Assembly: GCA_005877965.1 (NCBI GenBank)
Contig: VBNP01000151.1
Span: forward strand, 1-12,837
Source of the DNA: Gammaproteobacteria bacterium
Lineage (GTDB): Bacteria > Pseudomonadota > Gammaproteobacteria > Steroidobacterales > Steroidobacteraceae
DNA length: 12,837 bases
Direction of reading: 5' to 3'
Each line of letters begins with the position of its first letter. The first letter of the stretch is position 1. The notes under the pieces were generated by a model. It saw nothing but the letters and a program-made list of their open reading frames with translations, was not told the origin of the DNA and did not search any database. This document shows positions 1 to 8,064 of this stretch, one piece after another. Both the position numbers and the translations under genes were made by a program.

Positions 1-413
1 ACCTCGAGGCGATGCTGCGGATCCGTGACTGTCTGGATGAGGGCAAGTTCGTTGGAATGCTCGCCGACCGCACCATGGCGGATGCGCCCGCGCAAATCGT
101 GAACTTCCTCGGACGTGCGGCACTGTTTCCTTCGGGCCCCATGCGTGCCGCCGCGGCCTTGAGGCGCCCGGTGATTTTCATGACGGGCCTGTACCGCGGC
201 GGCAATCACTACCATGTGGCGTTCCGGCAGATCGCCGATTTCTCACAGCCCGCCCCTGCCGGCCGCGAGGCGGCGGTGCGTGATGCGATCGCGCACTACG
301 TCGCCCTGCTGGAGACGTACTGCCGCGGCGACCCCTACAACTGGTTCAACTTCTACGACTTCTGGCACGGCGCGGACGCCCGGAACGAGGCCGCGCCCGG
401 AGCGGGCGGGTGA
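1..413 (+). CDS. Lysophospholipid acyltransferase family protein of aryl-polyene cluster (5'-partial)
   Basis: The reading frame is already open at base 3 (Leu-Glu-Ala before the first Met codon at 12), so the true start lies upstream of the window. About 136 C-terminal residues are visible. They resemble the C-terminal half of HtrB/LpxL-like acyltransferases found in aryl-polyene pigment clusters: FVGMLADRT, then a FPSGP segment and RRPVIFMTGLYRGG, and the C-terminal PYNWFNFYDFW block typical of this subgroup. The catalytic HX4D motif would be upstream and cannot be checked. In these clusters the enzyme is thought to acylate or anchor the polyene product at the inner membrane. The stop codon TGA (411-413) overlaps the GTG start of the next gene, so translation is probably coupled. 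Family assignment is firm; the substrate is inferred. Confidence 0.87.
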   Translation, partial: LEAMLRIRDCLDEGKFVGMLADRTMADAPAQIVNFLGRAALFPSGPMRAAAALRRPVIFMTGLYRGGNHYHVAFRQIADFSQPAPAGREAAVRDAIAHYVALLETYCRGDPYNWFNFYDFWHGADARNEAAPGAGG

Positions 414-1003
414 GGCTGCAGCGCCGCTGGGTCGGCGTTGCGACTACGCTGGCGCTCGCCGCCGCCTGCGCCGCGAGCGCGCAGGCCAGCGCCACGCCGG
501 CGTTCGATGAGCTTCTGCAGCTCCTCGCGGCGCGCCGGCATGGTCACGTCACTTTCACCGAGGTGCAGCAGCTGGCGATGCTCGATCGCCCGCTGAAATC
601 ATCCGGCGAGCTGCTGTACGATGCGCCCGACCGGCTGGAGAAGCGCACGCTCAAACCGAAGGCGCGGACCCTGGTCCTGGAGCATGGCGTCCTGACGGCG
701 CGCCGTGGACAGCGCAGCTACCTCATGGAACTGCGCGAGTATCCGCAGGTGGCGCCGTTCGTCGAGAGCATCCGCGCCACGCTCGCCGGAGACCGCGCGG
801 CGCTGGAGCGTCTGTTCCGCGTTCAGTTCGACGGCACGCTGGCGCACTGGACGCTGCTGCTGGTGCCGCTGGACACCACCCTCGCGGGCGCCGTGACGGA
901 TATCCGCATCGAGGGCGAGCGGGATGTGATCCGCACGGTGCAAATCCGCCACAGCGACGGCGATCGCTCGCTCCTCACCCTCGGTCCCGAAATTCCCCCA
1001 TGA
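410..1003 (+). CDS. LolA-like outer-membrane lipoprotein carrier-related protein
   Basis: A 197-residue protein starting at GTG in a 4-bp GTGA overlap with the acyltransferase. Residues 1-28 form a signal peptide: basic start (MRLQRR), hydrophobic core (VATTLALAAAC) and an Ala-x-Ala-type end near AQASA. The mature part resembles LolA-type carriers: FDELLQLLAARRHGHVTFTEVQQ, then SSGELLYDAPDRLEKRTLKP, a beta-rich pattern also seen in the LolA-like proteins of aryl-polyene and xanthomonadin clusters. It probably shields a lipophilic intermediate in the periplasm between the MMPL pump encoded next and the outer membrane. It is not the housekeeping LolA, judging from its context. Its stop overlaps the exporter start (ATGA). 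Family confidence is high; the cargo is inferred. Confidence 0.86.
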   Translation: MRLQRRWVGVATTLALAAACAASAQASATPAFDELLQLLAARRHGHVTFTEVQQLAMLDRPLKSSGELLYDAPDRLEKRTLKPKARTLVLEHGVLTARRGQRSYLMELREYPQVAPFVESIRATLAGDRAALERLFRVQFDGTLAHWTLLLVPLDTTLAGAVTDIRIEGERDVIRTVQIRHSDGDRSLLTLGPEIPP

Positions 1004-3369
1004 CCCGCCCGGGTGCCGCGGGCCTGATCTGGGCGCTGCTCGTGATCATCGCCGCCGCCATCGTCGCGCGCGCCACCTACACCGCCGACCTGTCGGCGTT
1101 TCTACCCCGCAGCCCCAGCGCGACCCAGAGACTCCTGATCGAGCAGTTGCGCACCGGCCCCGCCGCACGCCTCATCCTCGTGGCGCTCGAGGGCGCGGAT
1201 GCGCGTACGCGCGCGCGGCTGTCGGTGCAGCTCGCCCGGCAGCTCAGGTCCGACCCACGCTTCATCGCCGTCAACAACGGCGACGCTGCCAGCCTCGAAC
1301 GGGATCGGGAGTTTCTCTTTCGCCACCGCTATCTGCTGAGCGCGACCGTCACACCGCAGCGCTTCACGGTGACAGGGCTGCACGCGGCGATCGCTGACTC
1401 GCTCGACCTGCTGGCCTCGCCCGAGGGCGCGCTGGTCAAACCGCTGTTCACGCGCGATCCGACCGGCGAGACGCTCACGATTCTCGAGGCTCTCGGACCG
1501 GGGCCGGGTCCGCGCACAAGCGAAGGGGTGTGGAGCTCGAGGGATGGCGCGCGTGCGCTGTTGATCGCGCAAACCCGCGCCGCCGGCTCCGACATCGATG
1601 CGCAACAGGCGGCGTGCCAGGCCATCCGGCGGGCATTCGCCGCGAGCCTGGCCACGATCCCGGCCGCGGAGCGCCGCGGCACAGCCTTGCTGATGAGCGG
1701 ACCGCCGGTGTTCGCGGTGGCCTCGCGCGCCCTGATCAAGGGCGAGGTGATGCGCCTCTCGGGCCTGAGTGCCGCACTCACCGCGCTGCTGCTTCTGTGC
1801 GTGTATCGCTCGCCGCCGGCGTTGCTGCTCACGCTCGTGCCGATCGCCTCCGGTGCCCTCGCCGGGATCGCCGCCGTCGCGTTGGGGTTTGATGCCGTGC
1901 ACGGCATCACCCTGGGCTTTGGCATCACGCTGATCGGTGAGGCGGTTGATTACTCCATCTATCTCTTCATCCAGGGCGCCGCGCACTGGCGGCACTCGGT
2001 GTGGCCGACGATCCGCTTAGGCGTGCTCACTTCGATCTGCGGGTTCGCGGCTCTCCTGCCCTCCGCCTTTCCGGGCCTGGCGCAGCTGGGTTTGTATTCC
2101 GTCACCGGCCTCGTGGCGGCGGCGCTGGTCACGCGCTTCGTGCTCCCGGGGTGGGTGCCGCGCACCCTCGCGATCCGCGACCTCAGCGCACCCGGCGAGC
2201 GCCTGGCGCGCGCGGTGCAGAAGCTGAGAGGGGTCCGCAGTGCGCTCGTGCTGGCGCCGCTGCTGGCCGGCGCCGCCCTGTATGTGCATCGCGGCACGCT
2301 CTGGAATCGGGAATTGTCGGCACTGAACCCGATCCCGGCGGCGGACCAGGCGCTCGATGAACAGCTGCGTGCGCAGGCCGGCGCCCCGGATGTGCGCTAC
2401 CTCATCGTGGCATCCGCGCCTGACCGTGAGTCCGCCCTCGCCGCCGCGCAGACCCTGGGAGCGCGTCTCACGCCGCTCGTCGCTCAGGGCGTGCTCGGGG
2501 GCTTCGAGTCCCCGGCCCGCTTCCTGCCGCCCCTGGCGGTCCAGCGTACGCGCCGCGCGAGTCTGCCGGCGGCCGCCGAATTGAGCGCGCGCCTGCAGCA
2601 GGCGCTCGCGGGTCTGCCGCTGAGCGCGACGCGGCTGCAGCCGTTTCTCCTTGACGTCGAGCGTGCGCGCACCGCCCCGGCGCTGACGAGCGCCGACCTC
2701 GAGGGCACCTCGCTGGCCGCCGCCGCGGAAGGCCTGCTGGCCAGGAGCGCGGGCGGATGGTCGGCGCTGCTGCCGGTGTCCGCGGTGGCGTCGGCGGACC
2801 TGTCCGGGAGCGCCGTGGCGCGGGTGCGCGCCGCGCTGGCGCAGGAGAGGAGCGTGCACGCCGCGCTCCTCGATCTGAAGGACGAGACCGACCGGCTGTA
2901 TTCGGGTTACCTGTCAGAGGCCGTGAAGCTGGCGGTCGCCGGCTTCGGGGCCATCATGCTGTTGCTGTGGGTTGCCCTGCGCTCGCTCGTGCGGGTGGCG
3001 CGTGTGGTGGCGCCGCTCGCGCTGTCGGTGCTGGTGGTGGCGGGGCTGTTGGTGGCCCTCGGTGAGCGGCTGACCATCCTGCACGTCGTAGGCATGTTGC
3101 TGATCGTTGCCGTGGGCTCGAACTACGCGCTGTTCTTCGACCGCAGCAGCGCGCGGCCGCGTTCCGGTTCCGTGCCGCTGACGCTCGCCTCGCTCCTGGT
3201 CGCCAACATCGCCACCGTGCTGACCTTCGGCGTACTGGCGTGCTCGAGACTCCCGGTGCTCGCGGACCTGGGATCCACCGTGGCGCCCGGGACGCTGCTG
3301 GCGTTGTTGTTCTCGGCGCTGCTGGCGCGCCCGCCGGCGCCACCGGATGCGGCGCCGGGTGCCTCATGA
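1000..3369 (+). CDS. MMPL/RND-superfamily exporter (putative polyene-lipid transporter)
   Basis: A 789-residue protein with the two-fold layout of MMPL/RND exporters. TM1 lies at about residues 9-28, followed by a periplasmic domain of about 220 residues. TM2-6 run from about 253 to 385. TM7 (about 412-428), a second large periplasmic loop and TM8-12 (about 645-780) complete 12 predicted helices. The first repeat has the family motif GFGITLIGEAVDYSIYLF with Asp317, the position used for proton relay in RND pumps. The matching site in repeat two reads VGSNYALFF, with Asn708 where an acidic residue might be expected. Start and stop both overlap neighbours (ATGA). Placed after the LolA-like gene, it probably lifts the aryl-polyene lipid out of the inner membrane. 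The family is clear; the substrate is inferred from context. Confidence 0.9.
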   Translation: MTRPGAAGLIWALLVIIAAAIVARATYTADLSAFLPRSPSATQRLLIEQLRTGPAARLILVALEGADARTRARLSVQLARQLRSDPRFIAVNNGDAASLERDREFLFRHRYLLSATVTPQRFTVTGLHAAIADSLDLLASPEGALVKPLFTRDPTGETLTILEALGPGPGPRTSEGVWSSRDGARALLIAQTRAAGSDIDAQQAACQAIRRAFAASLATIPAAERRGTALLMSGPPVFAVASRALIKGEVMRLSGLSAALTALLLLCVYRSPPALLLTLVPIASGALAGIAAVALGFDAVHGITLGFGITLIGEAVDYSIYLFIQGAAHWRHSVWPTIRLGVLTSICGFAALLPSAFPGLAQLGLYSVTGLVAAALVTRFVLPGWVPRTLAIRDLSAPGERLARAVQKLRGVRSALVLAPLLAGAALYVHRGTLWNRELSALNPIPAADQALDEQLRAQAGAPDVRYLIVASAPDRESALAAAQTLGARLTPLVAQGVLGGFESPARFLPPLAVQRTRRASLPAAAELSARLQQALAGLPLSATRLQPFLLDVERARTAPALTSADLEGTSLAAAAEGLLARSAGGWSALLPVSAVASADLSGSAVARVRAALAQERSVHAALLDLKDETDRLYSGYLSEAVKLAVAGFGAIMLLLWVALRSLVRVARVVAPLALSVLVVAGLLVALGERLTILHVVGMLLIVAVGSNYALFFDRSSARPRSGSVPLTLASLLVANIATVLTFGVLACSRLPVLADLGSTVAPGTLLALLFSALLARPPAPPDAAPGAS

Positions 3370-4052
3370 TGCACACCATCGCGGACGCCGCGCACGCCGG
3401 GCGCAGCGCCCCCACGCGGCTGCTCATGTTGCCCGCCGCCTACAGCGGGCCCGAGGATTTCGTGCGCGCAGGATTTGTCGGGGCGGTACGCCAACGGCAC
3501 CTGGAGGTCGACCTGGTGTTCGCGCGGCCCGAGTTGCAACACCTCAGCGACCGCACGGTGCTCACGCGGCTGCGGCAGGAACTGCTGCTGCCGGCGCGAG
3601 CGCAGGGTTGCTCGACCTGGCTGGGCGGGATCTCGCTCGGGGGTTACGTTGCGCTGTGCTGCGCGGAGCGCCACCCGCAGGACATCGACGGCCTGTGCCT
3701 GTTCGCCCCGTACCTGGGCAGTCACATAGTGACCGATGAGATTGCCCGCGCCGGCGGAGTGCACTCGTGGCGCCCGCTAGAGATTGCCGAGGATGACGAC
3801 GAGCGGCGCGTCTGGCGTTTCATCCAGACGCTTGGCTCGCGCGCGCTGCCGATCCATCTGGGGCTCGGGCGCGAGGATCGCTTCGCGGCGCGACATCGGC
3901 TGATGGCGTCCGCGCTCGCCCCCGGCAGCCTCGACATCGTGCCCGGCGGCCACGACTGGCCCACCTGGCACCGGCTCTGGGAGAATTTTCTGGATGGGAA
4001 GCTCTCATGCCTGAGCGGTCCGCGCACCAACCCCGGCGCCCGTCCGCGCTGA
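3366..4052 (+). CDS. Alpha/beta hydrolase in pigment operon
   Basis: A 228-residue protein from the ATG at 3366, which overlaps the exporter stop (ATGA); a second ATG follows at once at 3369. The frame stays open further upstream, but that part lies inside the exporter gene. Alpha/beta-hydrolase features are visible: the nucleophile elbow GGISLGGY with Ser90, a likely acid Asp171 in GREDRF, and His196 in GGHDWPTW, in the expected order. There is no signal peptide or membrane helix, so it is probably cytoplasmic. It could be a thioesterase or esterase releasing or editing a polyene intermediate, but no substrate can be read from sequence. The last ~15 codons overlap the deacetylase gene by 46 bp, longer than the other junctions here. 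Confidence 0.82.
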   Translation: MMHTIADAAHAGRSAPTRLLMLPAAYSGPEDFVRAGFVGAVRQRHLEVDLVFARPELQHLSDRTVLTRLRQELLLPARAQGCSTWLGGISLGGYVALCCAERHPQDIDGLCLFAPYLGSHIVTDEIARAGGVHSWRPLEIAEDDDERRVWRFIQTLGSRALPIHLGLGREDRFAARHRLMASALAPGSLDIVPGGHDWPTWHRLWENFLDGKLSCLSGPRTNPGARPR

Positions 4053-4840
4053 TCCGCGGCTCGGTGGCGCTGCACCTGGCGGCCGTGGGTGTGATGCTCG
4101 CGCGTCCGCCGCTGTGGCCGTGGGCGCTGTCGGCGATGGTGGCCGATCATCTGCTGCTGACCGCGGCCGGCCTGTGGCCCAGGAGCCGCCTGCTGGGCCC
4201 GAACTGGACCCGGCTGCCGGCGGCCGCGGCCGGCGCCGCGGCCGCGATCGCCATCACCATCGACGATGGGCCCGATCCCGAGATCACCCCGCGCGTGCTC
4301 GCGCTCCTCGAGGCGCACGGCGCCCAGGCCACGTTCTTCTGCATCGGCGAGCGGGTGGACCGGCACCCGCGCCTGGCCCGCGAGATCGTGCAACGCGGCC
4401 ACGCCATCGAAAATCACAGCCAGCGCCATCTGCAGCGCTTCTCACTCCTCGGGCCGCGCGCGCTGGCGCAGGAGATCGGGCGCGCGCAGCAAACCATCGC
4501 GGCGGCGACCGGGGAAGTCGCGCAGTTCTTTCGCGCGCCCGCGGGCTTGCGCAACCCCTTCCTTGAGCCGGTGCTGGCGCGCGCCAACCTGCGCCTCGTG
4601 AGCTGGACCCGGCGCGGCTTTGACACCGTGAGCGGCAGCGCCGCGCGCGTGCTCGGCAGGCTCACCCGCCATCTCCAGGACGGCGACATCCTGCTGCTGC
4701 ACGACGGACACGCCGCGCGCACCGCCGCCGGCGGCGCGGTGATCCTGGAGGTGCTGCCGGCCCTGCTGGCGGCGGCGGCGGCCGCGCGGCTCACTCCCGT
4801 CACGCTGCGCGCGGCGGCGGTTCGTGCCGGGCGACACTGA
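4007..4840 (+). CDS. Polysaccharide deacetylase (NodB homology) family protein
   Basis: A 277-residue protein from ATG 4007, preceded by a GGGAAG ribosome-binding site about 5 nt upstream, inside the 3' end of the hydrolase gene. The N-terminus (about 14-57) is hydrophobic and could form one or two membrane segments. The NodB domain (about 80-275) has all canonical motifs: TIDDG (Asp86/Asp87), HSQRH (His137/His141, metal ligands together with Asp87), RAPAG (Arg176), the WTRRGFD block (Trp200, Asp206) and LLHDG (His232). The metal site therefore looks intact. Family members remove acetyl groups from N-acetylhexosamine polymers, but related enzymes accompany pigment clusters and the substrate here is unknown. 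It may act on a glycosyl head group of the pigment lipid. The next gene's ATG is 16 nt downstream. Confidence 0.88.
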   Translation: MPERSAHQPRRPSALIRGSVALHLAAVGVMLARPPLWPWALSAMVADHLLLTAAGLWPRSRLLGPNWTRLPAAAAGAAAAIAITIDDGPDPEITPRVLALLEAHGAQATFFCIGERVDRHPRLAREIVQRGHAIENHSQRHLQRFSLLGPRALAQEIGRAQQTIAAATGEVAQFFRAPAGLRNPFLEPVLARANLRLVSWTRRGFDTVSGSAARVLGRLTRHLQDGDILLLHDGHAARTAAGGAVILEVLPALLAAAAAARLTPVTLRAAAVRAGRH

Positions 4841-4856
4841 CGTAGACTATCGGCGC

Positions 4857-6050
4857 ATGCATCCGCTCGCGCTCACGAGCTTCACGGCCACGAGCTGCAT
4901 CGGTCGCGGTGTCGGCGCCACGCTCGCGACGCTGCGCGCGCGGCGCACCGGACTTGCCCGGTGCGCCTTCGAGACGGTGACGCTCGACACCTGCGTGGGT
5001 GAAGTTCCGGGCGTCGATGAGGCCCGGCTTCCCGCGACGCTGCGCGAGTTCGAGTGCCGCAACAATCGCCTGGCACTCCTCGGCCTCGCCCAGGATGGTT
5101 TTGCGGAGGCCGTGAAGCGCGCTGCCTCCCGACACGGGCGCGAGCGCGTCGGGGTGTTTCTCGGCACCAGCACCTCGGGCATCCTCGAGACCGAGCTCGC
5201 CTACCGCGAGCGCGACCCGGTGAGCGGTGCGCTGCCGGCGCAGTTTCGCTACCGCGGTGCGCACAACACCTTTTCGCTCGCGGCGTTCGCGCAGCAGGCC
5301 CTGCAGCTGTCGGGCCCGGCCGTGGTGATCTCGTGCGCGTGCGCCTCGAGCGCCAAGGTGTTCGCCTCTGCACGGCGCGCCATCGAGGCCGGGCTGATCG
5401 ACGCCGCGCTCGTCGGCGGGGTCGATTCGCTGTGCCTCACCACGCTCTATGGCTTTCACTCCCTGCAGCTGGTGTCGCGCACGCCGTGCCGGCCCTTCGA
5501 CGTCGCGCGCGACGGTATTTCCATCGGCGAAGCCGCCGCGTTCGCACTGCTCGAGCGCCCCGGGGCGAGCCTGGATGCGAATGCGGTGCTGCTGCTCGGG
5601 GTCGGCGAATCGAGCGATGCGTACCACATGTCCGCCCCGCATCCGCAGGGCCGTGGCGCACGCGCCGCCATGCTGCAGGCGCTGGAGGGGGCCGCACTCG
5701 CCCCGCAGGACATCGAATACATCAACTTTCACGGTACCGGCACGCCGAGCAACGATGACGCCGAAGCCCGCGCCGTGACGGGCGTGCTCGGAAGCGAGGT
5801 CCCCGGCAGCTCGACCAAGGGCGCAACGGGTCACACGCTCGGCGCCGCCGGGGCGCTCGAGGCGGTGATCTGTGCGCTCGCGCTGCAGCATGGGGTGATG
5901 CCGGCGGGCGTGAACACCACCGAGGTCGATCCGGCGCTCGCCGTGCATTACCTGCGCGATAACCGCGCCACGCGCCTGTCGCGCGTGATGAGCAACTCCT
6001 TCGGCTTCGGCGGCTCCAACTGCAGCCTGATCTTCGGCCGGGCGGGGTGA
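4857..6050 (+). CDS. Beta-ketoacyl-ACP synthase of aryl-polyene cluster (FabF/ApeO-like)
   Basis: A 397-residue ketosynthase from ATG 4857. An in-frame GTG at 4824 would add 11 residues, but family members begin close to the MHPLALTSF segment, so the ATG is preferred. The Cys-His-His triad is complete: Cys162 in ACASS, His292 in NFHGTGTPSNDDAE and His326 in KGATGHTLGAAGALEA, with the C-terminal NSFGFGGSN block. It would extend the polyene on ACP by decarboxylative condensation with malonyl-ACP. In the studied E. coli aryl-polyene system, the equivalent ketosynthase works as a heterodimer with a chain-length-factor-like subunit. The next gene encodes that kind of partner and is damaged here. 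The stop codon is 5 nt before the partner's ATG. Function is confident; pathway assignment rests on the neighbourhood. Confidence 0.92.
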   Translation: MHPLALTSFTATSCIGRGVGATLATLRARRTGLARCAFETVTLDTCVGEVPGVDEARLPATLREFECRNNRLALLGLAQDGFAEAVKRAASRHGRERVGVFLGTSTSGILETELAYRERDPVSGALPAQFRYRGAHNTFSLAAFAQQALQLSGPAVVISCACASSAKVFASARRAIEAGLIDAALVGGVDSLCLTTLYGFHSLQLVSRTPCRPFDVARDGISIGEAAAFALLERPGASLDANAVLLLGVGESSDAYHMSAPHPQGRGARAAMLQALEGAALAPQDIEYINFHGTGTPSNDDAEARAVTGVLGSEVPGSSTKGATGHTLGAAGALEAVICALALQHGVMPAGVNTTEVDPALAVHYLRDNRATRLSRVMSNSFGFGGSNCSLIFGRAG

Positions 6051-6055
6051 GGGCG

Positions 6056-6812
6056 ATGACGGAGCTCGCGGCGTACGTGGACGGCGTGGGGCTGCTCGCA
6101 CCGGGCATCTGCGACTGGCCGGCCGGGGCGCGGCTGCTCGCCGGCGAGACGCCCTGGGTGCGCGCACCGACGGTGCTGCCCGCGCCGCAGTGTCTGCCGA
6201 GCGCCGAGCGCCGGCGCACCGGCACCGTCGTGCGGCTGGCGCTGGCGGTGGGGCTGGAAGCGACCGCACGCGCCGGCGCGGATCCGGCGGCGCTGGCGGC
6301 GGTGTTCGCCTCCTCCGGCGGCGACGGTCAGAACTGTCACGAAATCTGCCCACAACTCCGTGCACAACGCCGCCGCCGGCTACTGGGGAATCGCGACCCA
6401 GGCCACTCCCGCGTCCAATGCGCTGTGCGCCTATGATGCGAGCTTTGGCGCGGGACTGGTGGAGGCCCTGACGCAGGTGACTGTTGAACGAACCGCCGTA
6501 TTGCTCATCGCCTACGACGCGGGCTACCCCGAACCGCTGTACCGCCACCGTCCCATTCCGGATGCGTTCGGTGTGGCGCTCGCGCTGGCGCCGGCGGTGA
6601 GCGCGGCGTCGCAGGCGCGCCTGAGCGCCACACTCACCGAAGCGCCGGCGAATGACATGGCTGACGGCGCGCTCGACAGCTTACGCCGATCGATTCCCGC
6701 CGCCCGCAGTCTGCCGCTGCTCGCGCACCTGGCGCGGCGCGGCAGCGGCCGCGTGGTGCTCGAGTACCTCGCCGGCAAGCGCCTGGCCGTGGACGTAAGC
6801 GCGTGCCGTTAG
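6056..6812 (+). pseudogene. Beta-ketoacyl synthase chain-length-factor-like protein, frame-disrupted
   Basis: The N-terminal part reads from ATG 6056 (GTG 6047 is possible) as MTELAAYVDGVGLLAPG through FASSGGDGQNCHEIC, ending at about 6349. It then runs into an unconserved tail and stops at 6436. The conserved C-terminal part resumes in another frame from about 6351 as HNSVHNAAAGYWGIAT, CAYDASFGAGL and YDAGYPEPLYRHRPIPDAF, to TAG at 6812. From memory of the family, about 15 residues including a SPTRF-type motif normally separate the two parts. The pattern fits a deletion of about 44 bp, of length 2 modulo 3. The intact protein would lack the catalytic Cys and partner the upstream ketosynthase. 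An assembly error remains possible. The 3' end overlaps the dehydratase start by 10 bp. Confidence 0.8.
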
Positions 6813-7309
6813 ACCGCCAGTGGATCGAGCAGCACATCCCCCACAAGGGCCGCATGTGCCTGCTCGATGAGGTGCTGTCGTGGGACGCCACGCGCATTCG
6901 CTGCCGCAGCGCGACGCACCGCAGCCCCGACAATCCGCTGCGCCTGCACGGGCGCCTGGGCGCCGCCTGTGGCATCGAGTACGCCGCACAGGCCATGGCG
7001 GTGCACGGCGCACTGGTGGCCGCCAGCGCGCCGCTCGCCAGCACCGTGTCGACCAGCGTGCGCGGCAGCATCGGCTCGATCGTCGGCTACCTGGCGAGCG
7101 TGCGCAACGTCTCGCTGCACGTTGCGCGCCTGGACGATCTGGAGGCGGACCTCATCGCCGCCGCCGAGCGGGTCACCGGCGATGGACGCACGGTGCTCTA
7201 TGAGTTCTCGGTGTGGAGCGCGCGCGAGCCGCTCGTGAGCGGGCGCGCCAGCATCGTGTTCGACGCCGCCTTCGGCCTGCCCGGCATCGACACCGGCACC
7301 CACGCATGA
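6803..7309 (+). CDS. 3-hydroxyacyl-ACP dehydratase, hotdog fold (ApeP/FabZ-like)
   Basis: A 168-residue protein with GTG start 6803, overlapping the preceding gene by 10 bp. The N-terminus has the FabA/FabZ-type opening IPHKGRMCLLDEV (about 12-24). The hotdog helix region GIEYAAQAMAVHG carries the conserved acidic residue Glu59 in the family E-x-x-AQ pattern. The loop holding the FabZ catalytic His is about four residues shorter here (PLRLHGRLGAACGIE, His49). This is consistent with the ApeP-type subunits of aryl-polyene clusters, one of two dehydratase subunits acting together in the E. coli system. The partner subunit is not in this window. It should dehydrate the 3-hydroxyacyl-ACP after ketoreduction, giving each double bond of the polyene. 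Its stop overlaps the reductase start (ATGA). Confidence 0.87.
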   Translation: MPLDRQWIEQHIPHKGRMCLLDEVLSWDATRIRCRSATHRSPDNPLRLHGRLGAACGIEYAAQAMAVHGALVAASAPLASTVSTSVRGSIGSIVGYLASVRNVSLHVARLDDLEADLIAAAERVTGDGRTVLYEFSVWSAREPLVSGRASIVFDAAFGLPGIDTGTHA

Positions 7310-8037
7310 GCGCCGCTCCCCGACGCGCCCTGGTGACGGGCGGCAGCGGTGGCATCGGTGGCGCGCTCTGCCGCCGCCTGGCGCGTGACGGCCACCACGT
7401 GTACGTGCATTCGCACCGCGGCGTGGCGGTGGCCGAGGCGCTGGTGCGGGACATTGTCGCGAGCGGCGGTCACGCCGGCGCCATCAACTTCGACATTACC
7501 GATACCGCCGCCACGCGGGCGGCGCTCGAGGCGGTGCTGGAGGCAGGTCCCATCCAGATCCTGGTCAACAACGCGGGCGTGCACGACGACGCGGTGTTGC
7601 CGGGCATGAGCCCGGAAGCATGGCATCGGGTGATCGACGTGTCGGTCAACGGCTTTTTCAACGCCACGCAGCCGCTGCTGCTGCCCATGATCCGCACCCG
7701 CTGGGGCCGGATCGTGAACGTGTCGTCCATCGCCGCGCTGATCGGCAACAAGGGCCAGGTCAACTACGCCGCCGCCAAGGGGGCCGTCAACTCCGCCACC
7801 AAGGCGCTCGCGCTCGAAGTCGCGACCCGCGGCGTCACGGTGAACGCCGTGGCCCCCGGCATCGTCGAGACGCCGATGACGGCCGGGCTGTTCGACGCCC
7901 GGGCCATCGAGCGGCTGGTGCCCATGAACCGCTTAGGGGCTCCCGAGGAGATCGCCGGCGTCGTGTCGTTTCTGGTGTCGGAGGATGCCTCCTACGTGAC
8001 CGCACAGGTCATCTCGGTGAGCGGCGGCATGGCGTAG
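7306..8037 (+). CDS. fabG: 3-oxoacyl-ACP reductase, SDR family (FabG/ApeQ-like)
   Basis: A 243-residue short-chain dehydrogenase from ATG 7306 (ATGA overlap with the dehydratase); upstream in-frame codons are rejected because they lie inside that gene. The cofactor motif TGGSGGIG is at residues 11-18 and NNAG at 88-91. The catalytic set is Asn115, Ser141, Tyr154 and Lys158 (YAAAK), with the 13-residue Ser-Tyr spacing of E. coli FabG. The C-terminus ends VSGGMA, as in FabG proteins. In this operon it would reduce the 3-ketoacyl-ACP formed by the ketosynthase, using NADPH. It is the last gene of the tightly overlapped unit. The second ketosynthase (ApeR-like) that often follows in such clusters is absent here. 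Confidence 0.92.
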   Translation: MSAAPRRALVTGGSGGIGGALCRRLARDGHHVYVHSHRGVAVAEALVRDIVASGGHAGAINFDITDTAATRAALEAVLEAGPIQILVNNAGVHDDAVLPGMSPEAWHRVIDVSVNGFFNATQPLLLPMIRTRWGRIVNVSSIAALIGNKGQVNYAAAKGAVNSATKALALEVATRGVTVNAVAPGIVETPMTAGLFDARAIERLVPMNRLGAPEEIAGVVSFLVSEDASYVTAQVISVSGGMA

Positions 8038-8052
8038 ACTGCACGTCCCCTG

Positions 8053-8058
8053 AAGGAG
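8053..8058 (+). promoter_or_regulatory. Ribosome binding site for the dehydrogenase gene
   Basis: AAGGAG lies 6 nt before ATG 8065. It is the strongest Shine-Dalgarno match noticed in the window and fixes this start. The preceding genes rely mostly on overlapping stop/start codons, so this site marks a gene initiated independently of them. Confidence 0.75.
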
Positions 8059-8064
8059 CTCGTC

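Noticed and set aside
4824..4856. GTG at 4824 as the ketosynthase start
   Set aside because: The added 11 residues (PGDTDVDYRR) do not resemble ketosynthase N-termini, whereas ATG 4857 gives the expected one.
6047..6436. Programmed ribosomal frameshift joining the two chain-length-factor fragments
   Set aside because: No slippery heptamer was seen at the switch, and conserved residues appear to be missing there, which a frameshift alone would not explain.
4800..6548. A 582-codon open frame on the - strand across the ketosynthase region
   Set aside because: It is antisense to the deacetylase end, an intact ketosynthase and the chain-length factor. Its Arg/Ala-rich translation has no recognisable domain; long shadow frames are expected in GC-rich DNA.
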